The notes: generated from the sequence alone by a model not told the origin. A stretch of DNA of 36,513 bases from a bacterium (GCA_025360845.1 JANYBJ010000003.1:1-36513), one strand, 5' to 3'. Positions 8,901 through 17,556 are shown, counted from the first letter of the stretch. Made by a program: numbers and translations.

Positions 8901-9042
8901 TCAACTCCAAGGCAAGGAAACCGTCGTCTGCTGCGGCGACAGCCTCACCTTTGGCTATCAGAACAAGGGAGCCGGCAGCGCCGAAGGTGATACCTACCCG
9001 GCACTCCTCAGACTGTTTCCTGTTCTGCCCCCGAAACAATAA
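5905..9042 (+). CDS. NPCBM + GH36-type alpha-galactosidase + circularly permuted SGNH esterase domain
   Basis: This 1045-residue protein has a signal peptide ending near AHAAA. Residues of about 45-195 form an NPCBM galactose-binding-like domain (GLYCHAVSKVVVRLP, GVDKNEN). Residues of about 200-830 form a clan GH-D alpha-galactosidase: N-terminal beta-sandwich, barrel, then a C-terminal beta domain ending near VITYQ. Visible motifs are DYYWVDAGWYG, MVWFEPERV, RQDYN (nucleophile candidate Asp583), CASGGRR at 631 and WRTDGP (acid/base candidate Asp653). Residues of about 838-1045 are an SGNH/GDSL hydrolase domain in permuted order: the block II-like region at 839-849, GMND at 875-878 (block III), DGVH at 977-980 (block V), and only then GDSL at 1011-1014 (block I, Ser1013). 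The likely action is release of alpha-galactose coupled with de-esterification of an acylated glycan. It is the first gene of a close-set operon; the next gene starts 33 bases on. Confidence 0.88.
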   Translation: MISYVCASHRVFFFAGWIAVLLVLMAHAAALDDPGGRSDQQCWVSAKFEGVVKQGAPVACLRVLANHDPVQLNNRNGKPMQLGDKQYSRGLYCHAVSKVVVRLPSPGKSFSATVGVDKNENTISGGTIIFSVTANGKKAFDSGLLRSNMASVPALADLGHAAEFTLEVGDGGDGISCDQADWADAKVILEDGRTLWLGDFPFESNRTCGTEPFFSFLYGGKPSSELLGSWEVKRASSKIDENRTERTLTYTDPKTGLEIRCEGVEFSDFPAVEWTLKLRNTGKADTPVLESIQAVDTAMPALGNATLHWAKGGVASFDDFAPQEARLAKPGETLHLQPGGGRSSNGVLPFFNAAGADSGVVMAIGWTGEWAADFTSVSNGLSLKTGMAKTHLVLHPGEEIRTPKVLLLFYGGDRWRGQNQLRRFILAHHRPALSGKPMPAPITWGVFGITPADVHQFNIGKIIEHDLPIDYYWVDAGWYGKTGNWAADVGDWELVPKLYPEGFKPLSEQLEKSGRHLMVWFEPERVRNGTPWSKLQPEWLLKLPGAEDSLLNLGNPEALKFVTDSISAKIDAFGLGTGCYRQDYNIDPLGFWQARDTPDRQGMTEIRYIEGLYAYWDALLAKHPGMIIDNCASGGRRIDLETTGRSTPFWRTDGPRDPVAHQCHSYGLMAWVPLSAISEDREGDDYEFRSSMCSSLCINWQHSGDGAWWKFPDNFPFDWAKRTLDQYVTIRDHFTSDYYPLTPYTQEQGAWMAWQFYSPDKGEGMVQAFRREQSPYTAINVKLRGLQPDAVYTLKNLDADGTTSQTGRALMEDGLAVAIDKQPGAAVITYQVAAQALAVYNKGRCGQNSGIARDTFAADVLNLNPKPDYALIYIGMNDVINDQFFTPLDTYIENLTWMIDQSRKAGIKPVLCTIHHCVESEVYKHHSRDKFGAETVNGKMDRYNAALRKLAADQKVALADFNAVTDRAKQSEFLSQDGVHLTPAGNRLLAKTFYDVIAPQLQGKETVVCCGDSLTFGYQNKGAGSAEGDTYPALLRLFPVLPPKQ

Positions 9043-9075
9043 GCCCCGCAGTGGCATTTTCAAAGGAACACCCAT

Positions 9076-12000
9076 ATGACAACCCGTCTTATTACTCTCC
9101 CCCTGCTCGCTTTGTTCGCGGTCGCCGCACGTCCGATGGCTTCTGCGGCAAACGCCCCCGTGTCAACGGCAGTCACCTCGCTCGACGGTTCCGGCTGGCT
9201 GCTCGCGACTGATCCGAGCAATGTCGGGCGCGAGCAGAAGTGGTGTGAAAAGCCGACCGCCGATGCCTTGCAGGTCAAGAGCCCCTCGATCATCCAAGAC
9301 GCGTTTCACGGCCACCACGGCGTGGCCTGGTACTGGCGCGATTTCACACCGCCGGCCAATCCCCACGCCGCGGGCCGCTGCCTGCTGCGCTTCTGGCAGG
9401 TCGATTATCTGGCCGACGTCTGGGTCAACGGCGTCCACGTCGGCCAGCACGAGGGCGGCGAAGATCCTTTTGTGTTCGACATCACCGACGCGGTCAAGCC
9501 GGGCGTCGCCAACATCGTGGCCGTGCGCGTACACAATCCGACCCGCGAGCCGATCGACGGAATCACGCGGGCCGAGACGCCGCATCGCAACATGACCTAC
9601 CCGCCGACTGCGGGGTGCGGCTACAACGACGGCGGCATCCTCGATGCGGTTGAGTCGCTCCTTGCGCCGGCGGTGCGCGTCGAAGACCTCTTCGTCCGGC
9701 CCGAGCCGAAGACCGGACTGATCCGCATTCAAGCGAACATCCGCAACGCGGGTCAGGCGAAGGTCGCGGGACACCTCCTCTTCAACGTTTCGCCAGCAAC
9801 GAGCGGCGAGACCCTGAACGCGGTCGAGCTTGACCGCGACCTGCCGCCCGGCGACACGCTCATCGAAACCGAACTGGCCGTCCGGAACCCCCGGCTCTGG
9901 GAGCTGAACGATCCGTATCAGTACCGCGTGTCGGCGCAGGTCGGCGTCAAGACATCGGCCTCGTTCGATCAGCAATCGACCCGTTGCGGGTTCCGGGATT
10001 TCCGGTTCGAGGACGGCACGTTTCAGCTGAACGGCAAGCGGCTGTTCCTGAAGTGCTCCCATTCCGGCTGTGAGCTGCCCTGTTTTCGTGTTGCCGTCGA
10101 CCCCGACCTGCTGCGCAAAGATCTGTTGAACTGCAAAATCATGGGCTTCAACGCGATCCGTTTCATCTCCGGCGTCGCGTCGCGCTATCAGCTCGACCTG
10201 TGCGATGAGATCGGGCTGATGGTTTACGAAGAGTGTTTCGCGGGCTGGTGTCTGAACGATTCGCCCAAGATGGCCGAACGGTTCGACCATGCCACGAAGT
10301 CCATGGTCCTCCGCGACCGTAACCACGCCAGCATCACGATGTGGGGCCTGCTCAACGAAACCCCCGACGGGGCCGTGTTCCGCCACGCCGTGGATTTCTT
10401 GCCGCAGCTCCGCGCGCTGGACGACACCCGCCTGGTGATGCTCAACAGCGGGCGTTGGGACAACGCGACCGGCGGCGTGGAGGCGTGGTGCGCGAAGGGC
10501 AAAACCGATCCCTGCGTCACCCACAACGGAACGGACCGGACCATCGATAACTTGGGAGTCAAATGGACACCGGGCCGGCTGGTGTTCCATCCTGGAGAAA
10601 AGGGCGAGTATTCGGTTGTCCGCTGGACAGCCCCCGAGAGCGGCGCGGCGGATCTGGCCGTCGCCTTCAGCGACGCCTCTCCGACCGCGACAACCGACAT
10701 CCACATCTTACACAACGGACGCGCGCTGCTGAACGGTTTCATCCGCCTGAACAACGCAGGGCCGGAGACCAAGTTCCACGAGGTTGTCAACGTCCAAAAG
10801 GGCGACCGGATCGACTGTGTCGTCGGCTTCGGCAACAACAACTACGGCGCCGACTCGACCGGGCTTGATTTCGTCGTGAAAGTGGGCAGCGCCACCTTCG
10901 ACGCCGCGCAGGCTTTTACGATCGACAAGAATCCGAGCGGACCGTGGTCCTACGGCATACTGCCGCCCGCCGAACAGCCGGCCGCCGACGCTTTCGTGCT
11001 TTTTACGCAATCGCGCGGCGTCATCGGGAGCCTTGCTAACCCGGGCACGAACGTGTGGCAGGACCTGCTGGGCGACGGTCACCCCTATCAGCAGGTGCCG
11101 CACACCGCCGCCGTGATTCAGACCTTGCGGACCGTCGGCGCGGGCAGAAATCCCTTCTTTTTGTCCGAGCACGGCACCGGCAGCGCTTTGGATCTGCCGC
11201 GGCTCGCCCGCCACTTCGAGCAGTGGCAGAAGACCGCCTCCGAAGACGCCGTTTTCTACCGCGAACGGCTCGACCGGTTCATGGCCGACTGGGAGCGCTG
11301 GCACCTGAGCGAGGCGTTCGCCAACCCCGAGGACTATTTCCAGCAATGCCTCGCCTGGATGGCCCCGCTGCGGAAGTCGGACATCAACGCCATCCGCGCC
11401 AATCCGAACATCATCGGCTACAGTCTGACCGGCACCCAAGACCAAGGCCTCAGCGGCGAGGGGCTTACCACCTTGTTCCGCGAACTCAAACCCGGCACGC
11501 TCGACGCGGTTTTCGACGGCTGGTACCCGCTGCGCTGGTGCCTGTTCGTCGAGCCCGCAAACGTTTATCGCGGCCGCAAGGCACGCCTGGATGCCGTATT
11601 GGCCAACGAAGACGCGCTGGCGCCCGGCGACTATCCGGTCCGGCTCCAAGTGGTCGGCCCGCGCAACGTTGCGGTTTTCGACCGGACGATCACCGTGAAC
11701 ATCCCCGATCCCAAGAGCAAGCCGGCGCCGAAGTTCGCGCTGCCGGTCTTCTCTGAAGCTGTTTTGATCGACGGTCCGTCGGGGCGCTACCGTTTTCTGG
11801 CCACGTTCCAGAAGGGCGGCGCGGCCGCCGGCGGCGACGTCGAGTTCTACGTGGCCGATCCGGCCGAGATGCCGAAGGTCGATGCGGAGGTATTGCTCTG
11901 GGGCGACGACCCCGAGTTGGCCGCGTGGCTGACCGTCCAAGGGATCAAGAGCCGCGCGTTCGCACAGGGCGCCCCACAGACCGCCTGTGAAGTGATCCTC

Positions 12001-12552
12001 GTCGGCAGACGGCCCGCACTGGGAGACGCCAAGGCGTTTCGCGAGTTGGCCGAGCATATCGCCCGAGGTTCCCAAGCGGTGTTCCTCTCGTTCGACGTTT
12101 TCAGGAAGGGCGACAGCCCGACCGGGTGGCTGCCCCTGGCCGTCAAAGGGACGAGAACCGATCTGCCAACATGGCTGTATCACAAAGACGACTGGGCGAA
12201 AAACCATCCCTTCTTCGACGGCCTGCCAGCGGGCTGCATCCTCGACCACACCGTCTATCGCGAGATCATCTCGAACTACGGGTTCGCGGGACAGGATGTT
12301 CCGTTCGAAGCAGTCGCCGGCATGATCGACGCGTCGAGCAATTACGGCTCCGCATTGACGTTGGGCGTGTACAAGCTCGGCTCGGGCCGCTTCACGCTCA
12401 ACACCTTGCGGATACGCGACAACCTCGGCTCCGACCCGGTTGCGGAGCGGCTGTTGCGCAACATGCTTCGCTATGCCGCCACCGATGCGACCCATCCGCT
12501 GGCCGATCGTCCAGCGGCTTTCGAGGAACAGCTCAAAACCCTCGGTTACTGA
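9076..12552 (+). CDS. Secreted GH2-family glycosidase with a beta-sandwich domain inserted in the barrel
   Basis: This 1158-residue protein has a signal peptide (about 1-25) and an AAAGGAA ribosome site. Residues of about 35-185 are the GH2 sugar-binding domain (DVWVNGVHVGQHEGG, VRVHNPTREP), and about 195-300 an immunoglobulin-like domain. The TIM barrel starts near 300 (FQLNGKRLFLKCSHSG) and contains WGLLNETPDG, whose Glu428 fits the acid/base. At about 490-635 a separate module interrupts the barrel (VVRWTAPESG, TTDIHILHNG, DSTGLDFVV, NPSGPWSYG), resembling sandwich modules found alone in other secreted proteins. The barrel then resumes with FFLSEHG, where Glu698 is the best nucleophile candidate. 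The C-terminal ~250 residues look like a glutamine-amidotransferase-like Rossmann domain, as in some GH2 and GH42 enzymes (RLLRNMLRYAA). Expected activity is on beta-galactoside, beta-glucuronide or beta-mannoside; the sequence does not decide which. Confidence 0.83.
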   Translation: MTTRLITLPLLALFAVAARPMASAANAPVSTAVTSLDGSGWLLATDPSNVGREQKWCEKPTADALQVKSPSIIQDAFHGHHGVAWYWRDFTPPANPHAAGRCLLRFWQVDYLADVWVNGVHVGQHEGGEDPFVFDITDAVKPGVANIVAVRVHNPTREPIDGITRAETPHRNMTYPPTAGCGYNDGGILDAVESLLAPAVRVEDLFVRPEPKTGLIRIQANIRNAGQAKVAGHLLFNVSPATSGETLNAVELDRDLPPGDTLIETELAVRNPRLWELNDPYQYRVSAQVGVKTSASFDQQSTRCGFRDFRFEDGTFQLNGKRLFLKCSHSGCELPCFRVAVDPDLLRKDLLNCKIMGFNAIRFISGVASRYQLDLCDEIGLMVYEECFAGWCLNDSPKMAERFDHATKSMVLRDRNHASITMWGLLNETPDGAVFRHAVDFLPQLRALDDTRLVMLNSGRWDNATGGVEAWCAKGKTDPCVTHNGTDRTIDNLGVKWTPGRLVFHPGEKGEYSVVRWTAPESGAADLAVAFSDASPTATTDIHILHNGRALLNGFIRLNNAGPETKFHEVVNVQKGDRIDCVVGFGNNNYGADSTGLDFVVKVGSATFDAAQAFTIDKNPSGPWSYGILPPAEQPAADAFVLFTQSRGVIGSLANPGTNVWQDLLGDGHPYQQVPHTAAVIQTLRTVGAGRNPFFLSEHGTGSALDLPRLARHFEQWQKTASEDAVFYRERLDRFMADWERWHLSEAFANPEDYFQQCLAWMAPLRKSDINAIRANPNIIGYSLTGTQDQGLSGEGLTTLFRELKPGTLDAVFDGWYPLRWCLFVEPANVYRGRKARLDAVLANEDALAPGDYPVRLQVVGPRNVAVFDRTITVNIPDPKSKPAPKFALPVFSEAVLIDGPSGRYRFLATFQKGGAAAGGDVEFYVADPAEMPKVDAEVLLWGDDPELAAWLTVQGIKSRAFAQGAPQTACEVILVGRRPALGDAKAFRELAEHIARGSQAVFLSFDVFRKGDSPTGWLPLAVKGTRTDLPTWLYHKDDWAKNHPFFDGLPAGCILDHTVYREIISNYGFAGQDVPFEAVAGMIDASSNYGSALTLGVYKLGSGRFTLNTLRIRDNLGSDPVAERLLRNMLRYAATDATHPLADRPAAFEEQLKTLGY

Positions 12553-12583
12553 GCGGCGAGCCGATAAGGAAAAGGACCTGATT

Positions 12584-15157
12584 ATGTTTCGAACCGCTTG
12601 TTGTAGGGACCTGCTCGCGCTTGCCGCAGGTGGCGTCATGTTGCTCGGCAGCGCACAGGCCGCACAAGCGGAGCGCCAGTACCAAGCCCAATGGATCTGG
12701 TGCCCTGCGGCCTTTCCGGAGCCCTTCCGGTTTGCCCGTTTCAGCAAAACGATCGAAGTCCCCGTACTCCCCGCAAGCGCCACGGCCTATATCACCGCCG
12801 ACACCTTTTACCGGTTGTGGGTCAACGGACAGTTGGCAATGCACGGCCCGGCGCGCAGCAGCCGCGGCAAAGCGACCGTCGATCCGGTCGATGTGCGCCG
12901 CTATCTGAATCAGGGCGCAAACACGCTGATGATCGAAGTCTTCTACGGCGTGTGTCCCTTCGAGGCCCTGGCCCAAGCGCCGGGACTGCTGTGCGAACTG
13001 GAAGCCGACGTCGGAGGCAAGAAAGCGATCCTTGCGGCGACCGACGGCACCTGGCAGGCGTCGGAGATCACGGCGTGGAGCCGGGAGTCGCTGAAGTTCA
13101 ATTTCCAGCGGGGATGGGTCGAGCAATACGACGCGCGCAAAAACGCGGAGGAAAAAACGCAGCCGGCAACTGTCCTCGGCAAGGTCGGCACGGCACCTTG
13201 GGTGAAGGTGGGCCTTCGCGACGTTCCGCTGCCCGCGCCTTTGGCAGAGGTTCGCCCCGTATCCGTCATGGCCGTGCAAAGGGGCGACGGCACAATCGTA
13301 CCCTTCCACGGTCCCGAAGAACGGATCGAGCCCCAAGCCGAGTGGGACAAACACTCCGAATGGTTTCAGCGGCTCCATACGGAACAATTGAAGGCCGACC
13401 CGGCAGCGGCCACGAATCCCCAGGGCCCGACAACGGCGGGTCAGGGCGATGCCGTCTTAAACGGCGACGGGGCCAGCATCGCCTATGACCTGGGACGCGG
13501 CTACGTGGGGTTTGTCGGCTTTGAGGTGACGGGCAAGGCGGGCCAGGTGGTCGACATCGCCTGGGGCGACCGGCTCGCGGGCGACGGCTCTGTGCGCCCC
13601 TGTGTCCAGACGGGAAGGAACGCCATCCGGTTCGCGTTGCGCGACGGCCGCCAAAGTTTCTTGGCCTTCATGCCGCAGTTCGCCCGCTTCCTGCGGATCG
13701 AGCAGCGCGGAACCGACACCGTGAGCGTTCACCGGCTGGGAATCACGGAGTTCCGGTTCCCCTCCGAGCTGAAGGGCGACTTCGCCTGTTCCAGCGACGA
13801 GATCAACCAAGTCTACCAAGGCGCCAAGTGGACGACGGCGTTGAACACCCTCGACGCCTACATGGACTGCCCGCACCGGGAGCGCAACGCCATGTACGGA
13901 GTCGAAGGCTACTGGATGCAAAAGGCCATCTGTCCCCTCTTCGGCGACACCAGCGTCAGCCGCCGCGCGATTCTCGGAGGCGCCGACAGCATCTCGGACC
14001 CCGAGGGGACCGACGGCCCCGCGGCCCTCGTGCATGTCGCCTACCCGATGCACGTCAAGTACTTCAACACGATCATTCCCACGCAGCCGCTCTTCTGGGT
14101 GCTGCACGCGGGCCTGTACGAGCGCTGCTCGGGCGACACGGAATTCATTCGCGCCTTGCTTCCTGTGCTGCGGAACAATCTGGCCGCTTTCGACACGTGG
14201 CGCAACAGCGACGGCCTGCTCGAATCGATTCCCTCGTGGATGTTCTTCGACTACGCCGACATCCGGACCGACGGCGCTTCGGTCGCCCTCAACAGCGTCT
14301 ATGCCAAAACGCTCGACGAGGCCGCCCGGCTCGAACGTCTGGCAGGGGAGTCCGCTGTGGCCGACGAAGACACAAAGCGGGCCCGGCAGGTGCGCGATTC
14401 GCTGAACCGCCTCTGCCCCGGCGACACCTTCTATCCCGATGTGCTGGTGCGGGACCCGCAGAAGCAGCTGACGCCCTCGCCCCAGGCGTGTGAAACCACG
14501 CAGGACTTCGCGCTGTGGAGCGGCGTTCCGCCGCCGGAGCGCGAGCGGCGCATGTGGCAGGCGCTGCGGGACGACTTCCTCCCCACTCCGCTGAAGCGGG
14601 AGCAGCCGATCCGCGGGCTCTCCCGCGCGGGGCTCTATCCCTTTCTCCAACGCCTGGAGGTTGCCGCGCGGCTCGGCGATCACGCCGCGCTGCTGCGCGA
14701 CACCCAGGCGATGTTCCTGCCCATGGTCCAGGGCGTTCCCGGCACCTTTTGGGAAGACCCCATGGCCCAGATCGCCTTGTGCCACAGCATCGGGTGCGGC
14801 GTGGGCGGCGTGCTGACCGAAGAGATCCTCGGCATCCGCCTCGGGTTCCCCCTGAAAATCACCCCGCACAACGGCGGCTCGCTCCAATGGTGCAAGGGCT
14901 TTATCACGACGCCCAAAGGTCGGATCGAGGTCGCCTGGGAGTGCCGCAAGGATCTTTACCGACTGCAGGCGTCGCTGCCCAAAGACGTCAGCGCCCAAGT
15001 CGTTCTTCCGCCGGAAGCGAAAGCCGTGTGGCAGTCGGCACCGGCCAAAGACCCTTGGCCGGATACGCTCACCGTCACCGCCGATGCGACCCTCGTTGTC
15101 ACGCCTGGGAACGTGGAACAAAAGGCCGGGGCGAATCAACCTTTGCAAATTCCTTAG
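12584..15157 (+). CDS. Secreted GH78-type alpha-L-rhamnosidase
   Basis: The ATG at 12584 is chosen because an AAGGAAAAGGA ribosome site precedes it and a signal peptide follows (LLALAAGGVMLLGSAQAAQA). The upstream in-frame starts lie inside the GH2 gene and encode no signal. The mature part of the 857-residue protein has the GH78 order. An N-terminal sandwich carries ADTFYRLWVNGQ, and further beta domains include RFLRIEQRGTDTV. The (alpha/alpha)6 barrel has DCPHRER (Asp428, Glu433) followed by GVEG (Glu441) and then GTFWEDP (Glu724, matching the family's TxWE glutamate). The C-terminal beta domain has LQWCKGFITTPKGRIEVAWE. In characterised GH78 enzymes acidic residues of these motifs are catalytic. 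The third acid is Glu441 where Asp is usual. It removes terminal alpha-L-rhamnose by family expectation. Spacing to the gene before it is 31 bases. Confidence 0.83.
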   Translation: MFRTACCRDLLALAAGGVMLLGSAQAAQAERQYQAQWIWCPAAFPEPFRFARFSKTIEVPVLPASATAYITADTFYRLWVNGQLAMHGPARSSRGKATVDPVDVRRYLNQGANTLMIEVFYGVCPFEALAQAPGLLCELEADVGGKKAILAATDGTWQASEITAWSRESLKFNFQRGWVEQYDARKNAEEKTQPATVLGKVGTAPWVKVGLRDVPLPAPLAEVRPVSVMAVQRGDGTIVPFHGPEERIEPQAEWDKHSEWFQRLHTEQLKADPAAATNPQGPTTAGQGDAVLNGDGASIAYDLGRGYVGFVGFEVTGKAGQVVDIAWGDRLAGDGSVRPCVQTGRNAIRFALRDGRQSFLAFMPQFARFLRIEQRGTDTVSVHRLGITEFRFPSELKGDFACSSDEINQVYQGAKWTTALNTLDAYMDCPHRERNAMYGVEGYWMQKAICPLFGDTSVSRRAILGGADSISDPEGTDGPAALVHVAYPMHVKYFNTIIPTQPLFWVLHAGLYERCSGDTEFIRALLPVLRNNLAAFDTWRNSDGLLESIPSWMFFDYADIRTDGASVALNSVYAKTLDEAARLERLAGESAVADEDTKRARQVRDSLNRLCPGDTFYPDVLVRDPQKQLTPSPQACETTQDFALWSGVPPPERERRMWQALRDDFLPTPLKREQPIRGLSRAGLYPFLQRLEVAARLGDHAALLRDTQAMFLPMVQGVPGTFWEDPMAQIALCHSIGCGVGGVLTEEILGIRLGFPLKITPHNGGSLQWCKGFITTPKGRIEVAWECRKDLYRLQASLPKDVSAQVVLPPEAKAVWQSAPAKDPWPDTLTVTADATLVVTPGNVEQKAGANQPLQIP

Positions 15158-15188
15158 CCCGGCTTTGCCGGAATACGGAGCTCCTTTG

Positions 15189-17444
15189 ATGCAATACAGA
15201 CCTTTATTTCCTTCGCTGTCACCCCTGCTTTGTGCGGTTGCCCTTGCCGCGTCAGACGCTCCCTGCGCATTCGGGCAGACGAATCCAAGCGCTCCGTCAA
15301 AGGTGGACTTCTCCTACGCCTTCGGCACGCCCCACCGCATCACCGTCGGCCGACCGGACGCGAGCGACCGGACGCTGCTGGACCTTCAGCCGGGCAGCCT
15401 GCGCATGGCGTGGAGCTCCGACAACCTGACGATGGAGAAGACCTACCCGCCTCTCACCTTCCGGTCACCGCCGACCGCGTGGAGCATCCAGATCACGCCG
15501 CAGATCGACGGCAAGCCGCTGGCGCGGAGCAAGTGGACGCGCCTCGACCGCGTGCTGCCGGGCTTGGACAGCTTTTTCGAAGACGCTCCAGGCTCCGTGC
15601 GGCTGGAGGCCCTCGGAGGAATGACCGCGGCGCTGGTCCGCATCGAGATCCACAACACCGACACGGCGCCGCATCAGTTCGTCCTGCGGTGCGATTCCGG
15701 CAACTTTGGCGAGAACCCCGCCTGGCTCGATGCGTCGCAACACGTGGGCGACAACCTGACCGCCGGCTGGAACGACCGTGCAGACCGCGTGCTCATCCTG
15801 GGCCTCGGGGCAGACGCCTACTCGCTTCAAGACGACAGGTTTCCGCCGGGGCCCAAAAACATGATCCTTGTCTGGAACGTCAAGCCCGGCGAGAAACGCC
15901 AGGGCTGGCTCGTTCGGCCCTACCGAAGCTACTCTGCTGATCTGCCTGAGCTGCGCAAGCGCGACTGGTCTCAAGAGCTGGAGCATGGCAAGAAAGAGTG
16001 GCGCGACCTCTTGGGCCGGGCCAGCCAGCTGAGCATCCCCGACGCCGGCGTTTCGGACGCCTACCAGGCTTGCCTCGCGGATCTCTTCATCATGCGCGAG
16101 CCGCTCGCCGACGGGCGCATCATTGCCGTGCCGGGAACGGAGTGCTATCGCGCGGGCAACTCCGGCGAGCCCCTCATCGTCGCCGTGGCGCTGGATCAGA
16201 ACGGCCTGCACAAGGAGTCGGCCGCCGGCTCATCGGTCTCGTTCGACATGCAGGAGCCTGACGGGTGCTGGGCCGACCGGCGCGGGTGGATGCACTCAAT
16301 GTGGTGCGGGTCCGGCTTCAAGGCGTGGGCCGCGATGGAACATTACCGCCTGACAAACGACAAGAGCTTCCTGAAGAAAATCTACCCCCGCATGCTCGCC
16401 AGTTCTCGCTGGCAAGAGCAGCAGCGGGCCCGGTCGCGGATTGTCAGCGGCGGCGAGCGTCCCCTCACCTATGGCCTGATGCCGCGCGGCTTCGGCGACT
16501 GCGGACTCATGAACGACGGCGACATGTACGGCGTCTTCTTCCCGCACAACATCTGGGCGACCTACGCCGACCGGTGTTCGCTCGAAGCGGCCGGAATCCT
16601 TGGGAAAGATAAGGATGCGGTGGAACTGAAGAGGATCTACGAGAAGGCCCTCGCCGACCTGCTCGCGTCCCTCGACCGCAGCGCGGTCAAGGAGCAGGAC
16701 TACCGCTGGATTCCCGGCATGCCCGGCAAGACCTCGGGCAGCTGCTGGGGCGCGCTCAACATCGTGTCGCCCTGCGGGCTTCTGTCGCCCACCCACGAGC
16801 TGGTCACAGGAACCCTGCGGAAAATCGAGGCGAATGTGAGCAAGGGCGGCCAGCCGATCCACACCGGCTGGATGGCCGACGGCGCGTGGGTCGCCATCAC
16901 GATGGACAACATCGCCGAAGTCCACCTGGCCCGTGGCAACGGCGATGCGGCAGCCGCCTATCTTTACTCGACGCTCAACCACGGCACGCCTCTCTACACG
17001 TGGTGTGAAGAGCGCGGCCAAGAGCCGGGCACCACAAAGTGCTCAGGCGACCGGCAACACCTCTGGACGCCGGTGGCCGTGGTCCGCGCGCTCCGCGACA
17101 TGATGGTGCTGGAAAGCGGCGACGGCCTGAACCTCGCCTTGGGGACCGCCCGCGAGTGGCTGGGTTCCGGTAAGCCGGTCGGCATCTCCGGCGCGTGTAC
17201 GCACTTCGGCCCGGTCGCGTATCAGATGCGGTACGATCCGGCCACGTCGACTGTGACGGGCGAGGCGACCTTTGCCAAGAAATCGTCGGCGGCGTGGGCC
17301 GTGCTGCACATCCGCTTGCCCGAAGGCCTGAAGGTTCTAGCCGCTGATGCCGAATCAAAAGCTACGGTGCTGCCCGACAGCAGCGGACTTCGCTGGAACA
17401 CGCCGCGCGGAACAGTGCGGTTCCGTGCGACCATCGGAAAATAA
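15189..17444 (+). CDS. Secreted (alpha/alpha)6-barrel glycosidase-like protein, family unassigned
   Basis: The start at 15189 follows a short GGAG ribosome site and begins a signal peptide (LSPLLCAVALAASDAPCAFG). In-frame starts further upstream overlap the rhamnosidase gene. The 751-residue protein has an N-terminal beta-sandwich (about 30-280, rich in Trp and Pro), then a helical region of about 285-630 with the six-hairpin glycosidase pattern: ECYRAGNSGEP, GWMHSMWCGSGFKAWAAMEH, GDMYGVFFPHNIWA, TGWMADGAWVA, CSGDRQHLWTPVAVVRA. A small beta domain follows (about 640-751). This resembles the GH78/GH95/GH116-like superfamily, but no diagnostic catalytic motif lets a family be named. Candidate acids lie in the MNDGDMYG and MADGAW segments; this is a guess. 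It lies 31 bases after the rhamnosidase, probably in the same transcript, and is the last gene before a 160-base gap. Confidence 0.75.
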   Translation: MQYRPLFPSLSPLLCAVALAASDAPCAFGQTNPSAPSKVDFSYAFGTPHRITVGRPDASDRTLLDLQPGSLRMAWSSDNLTMEKTYPPLTFRSPPTAWSIQITPQIDGKPLARSKWTRLDRVLPGLDSFFEDAPGSVRLEALGGMTAALVRIEIHNTDTAPHQFVLRCDSGNFGENPAWLDASQHVGDNLTAGWNDRADRVLILGLGADAYSLQDDRFPPGPKNMILVWNVKPGEKRQGWLVRPYRSYSADLPELRKRDWSQELEHGKKEWRDLLGRASQLSIPDAGVSDAYQACLADLFIMREPLADGRIIAVPGTECYRAGNSGEPLIVAVALDQNGLHKESAAGSSVSFDMQEPDGCWADRRGWMHSMWCGSGFKAWAAMEHYRLTNDKSFLKKIYPRMLASSRWQEQQRARSRIVSGGERPLTYGLMPRGFGDCGLMNDGDMYGVFFPHNIWATYADRCSLEAAGILGKDKDAVELKRIYEKALADLLASLDRSAVKEQDYRWIPGMPGKTSGSCWGALNIVSPCGLLSPTHELVTGTLRKIEANVSKGGQPIHTGWMADGAWVAITMDNIAEVHLARGNGDAAAAYLYSTLNHGTPLYTWCEERGQEPGTTKCSGDRQHLWTPVAVVRALRDMMVLESGDGLNLALGTAREWLGSGKPVGISGACTHFGPVAYQMRYDPATSTVTGEATFAKKSSAAWAVLHIRLPEGLKVLAADAESKATVLPDSSGLRWNTPRGTVRFRATIGK

Positions 17445-17480
17445 CTTTTGGGGTCCTAACCCGGCGTAGTGGCGGAAGCC

Positions 17481-17556
17481 AAAAATCATAAAGGCGCGAA
17501 GATAATCAAACGGTGTGGCTGTTTCTGCTTTGTGCCTTCGTGCCTTTGTGTTAAAA
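17481..17556. repeat. Palindromic interspersed repeat of the 'TKARRH' type
   Basis: AAGGCGCGAAG (17491-17501) is nearly the reverse complement of CTTCGTGCCTT (17536-17546), with 10 of 11 positions paired. The element continues to GTGCCTTTGTGTTAAAA. Read on the minus strand it encodes NTKARRHK, a string I recognise from short spurious ORFs in many environmental bacterial genomes. It lies in the 160-base gap between the fourth and fifth glycosidase genes and is lower in GC than its surroundings. It may separate two transcripts. I see no clear promoter after it, although a TTGACT occurs at 17576. Confidence 0.6.

Noticed and set aside
12440..12583. Earlier start for the rhamnosidase gene at 12440
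   Set aside because: It would overlap the GH2 gene by over 110 bases and put a non-signal sequence before a perfect signal peptide. The ATG at 12584 has a good ribosome site.
10708..12783. Minus-strand open frame of 691 codons opposite the GH2 gene
   Set aside because: It has no motif or signal and spans the junction of two real plus-strand genes.
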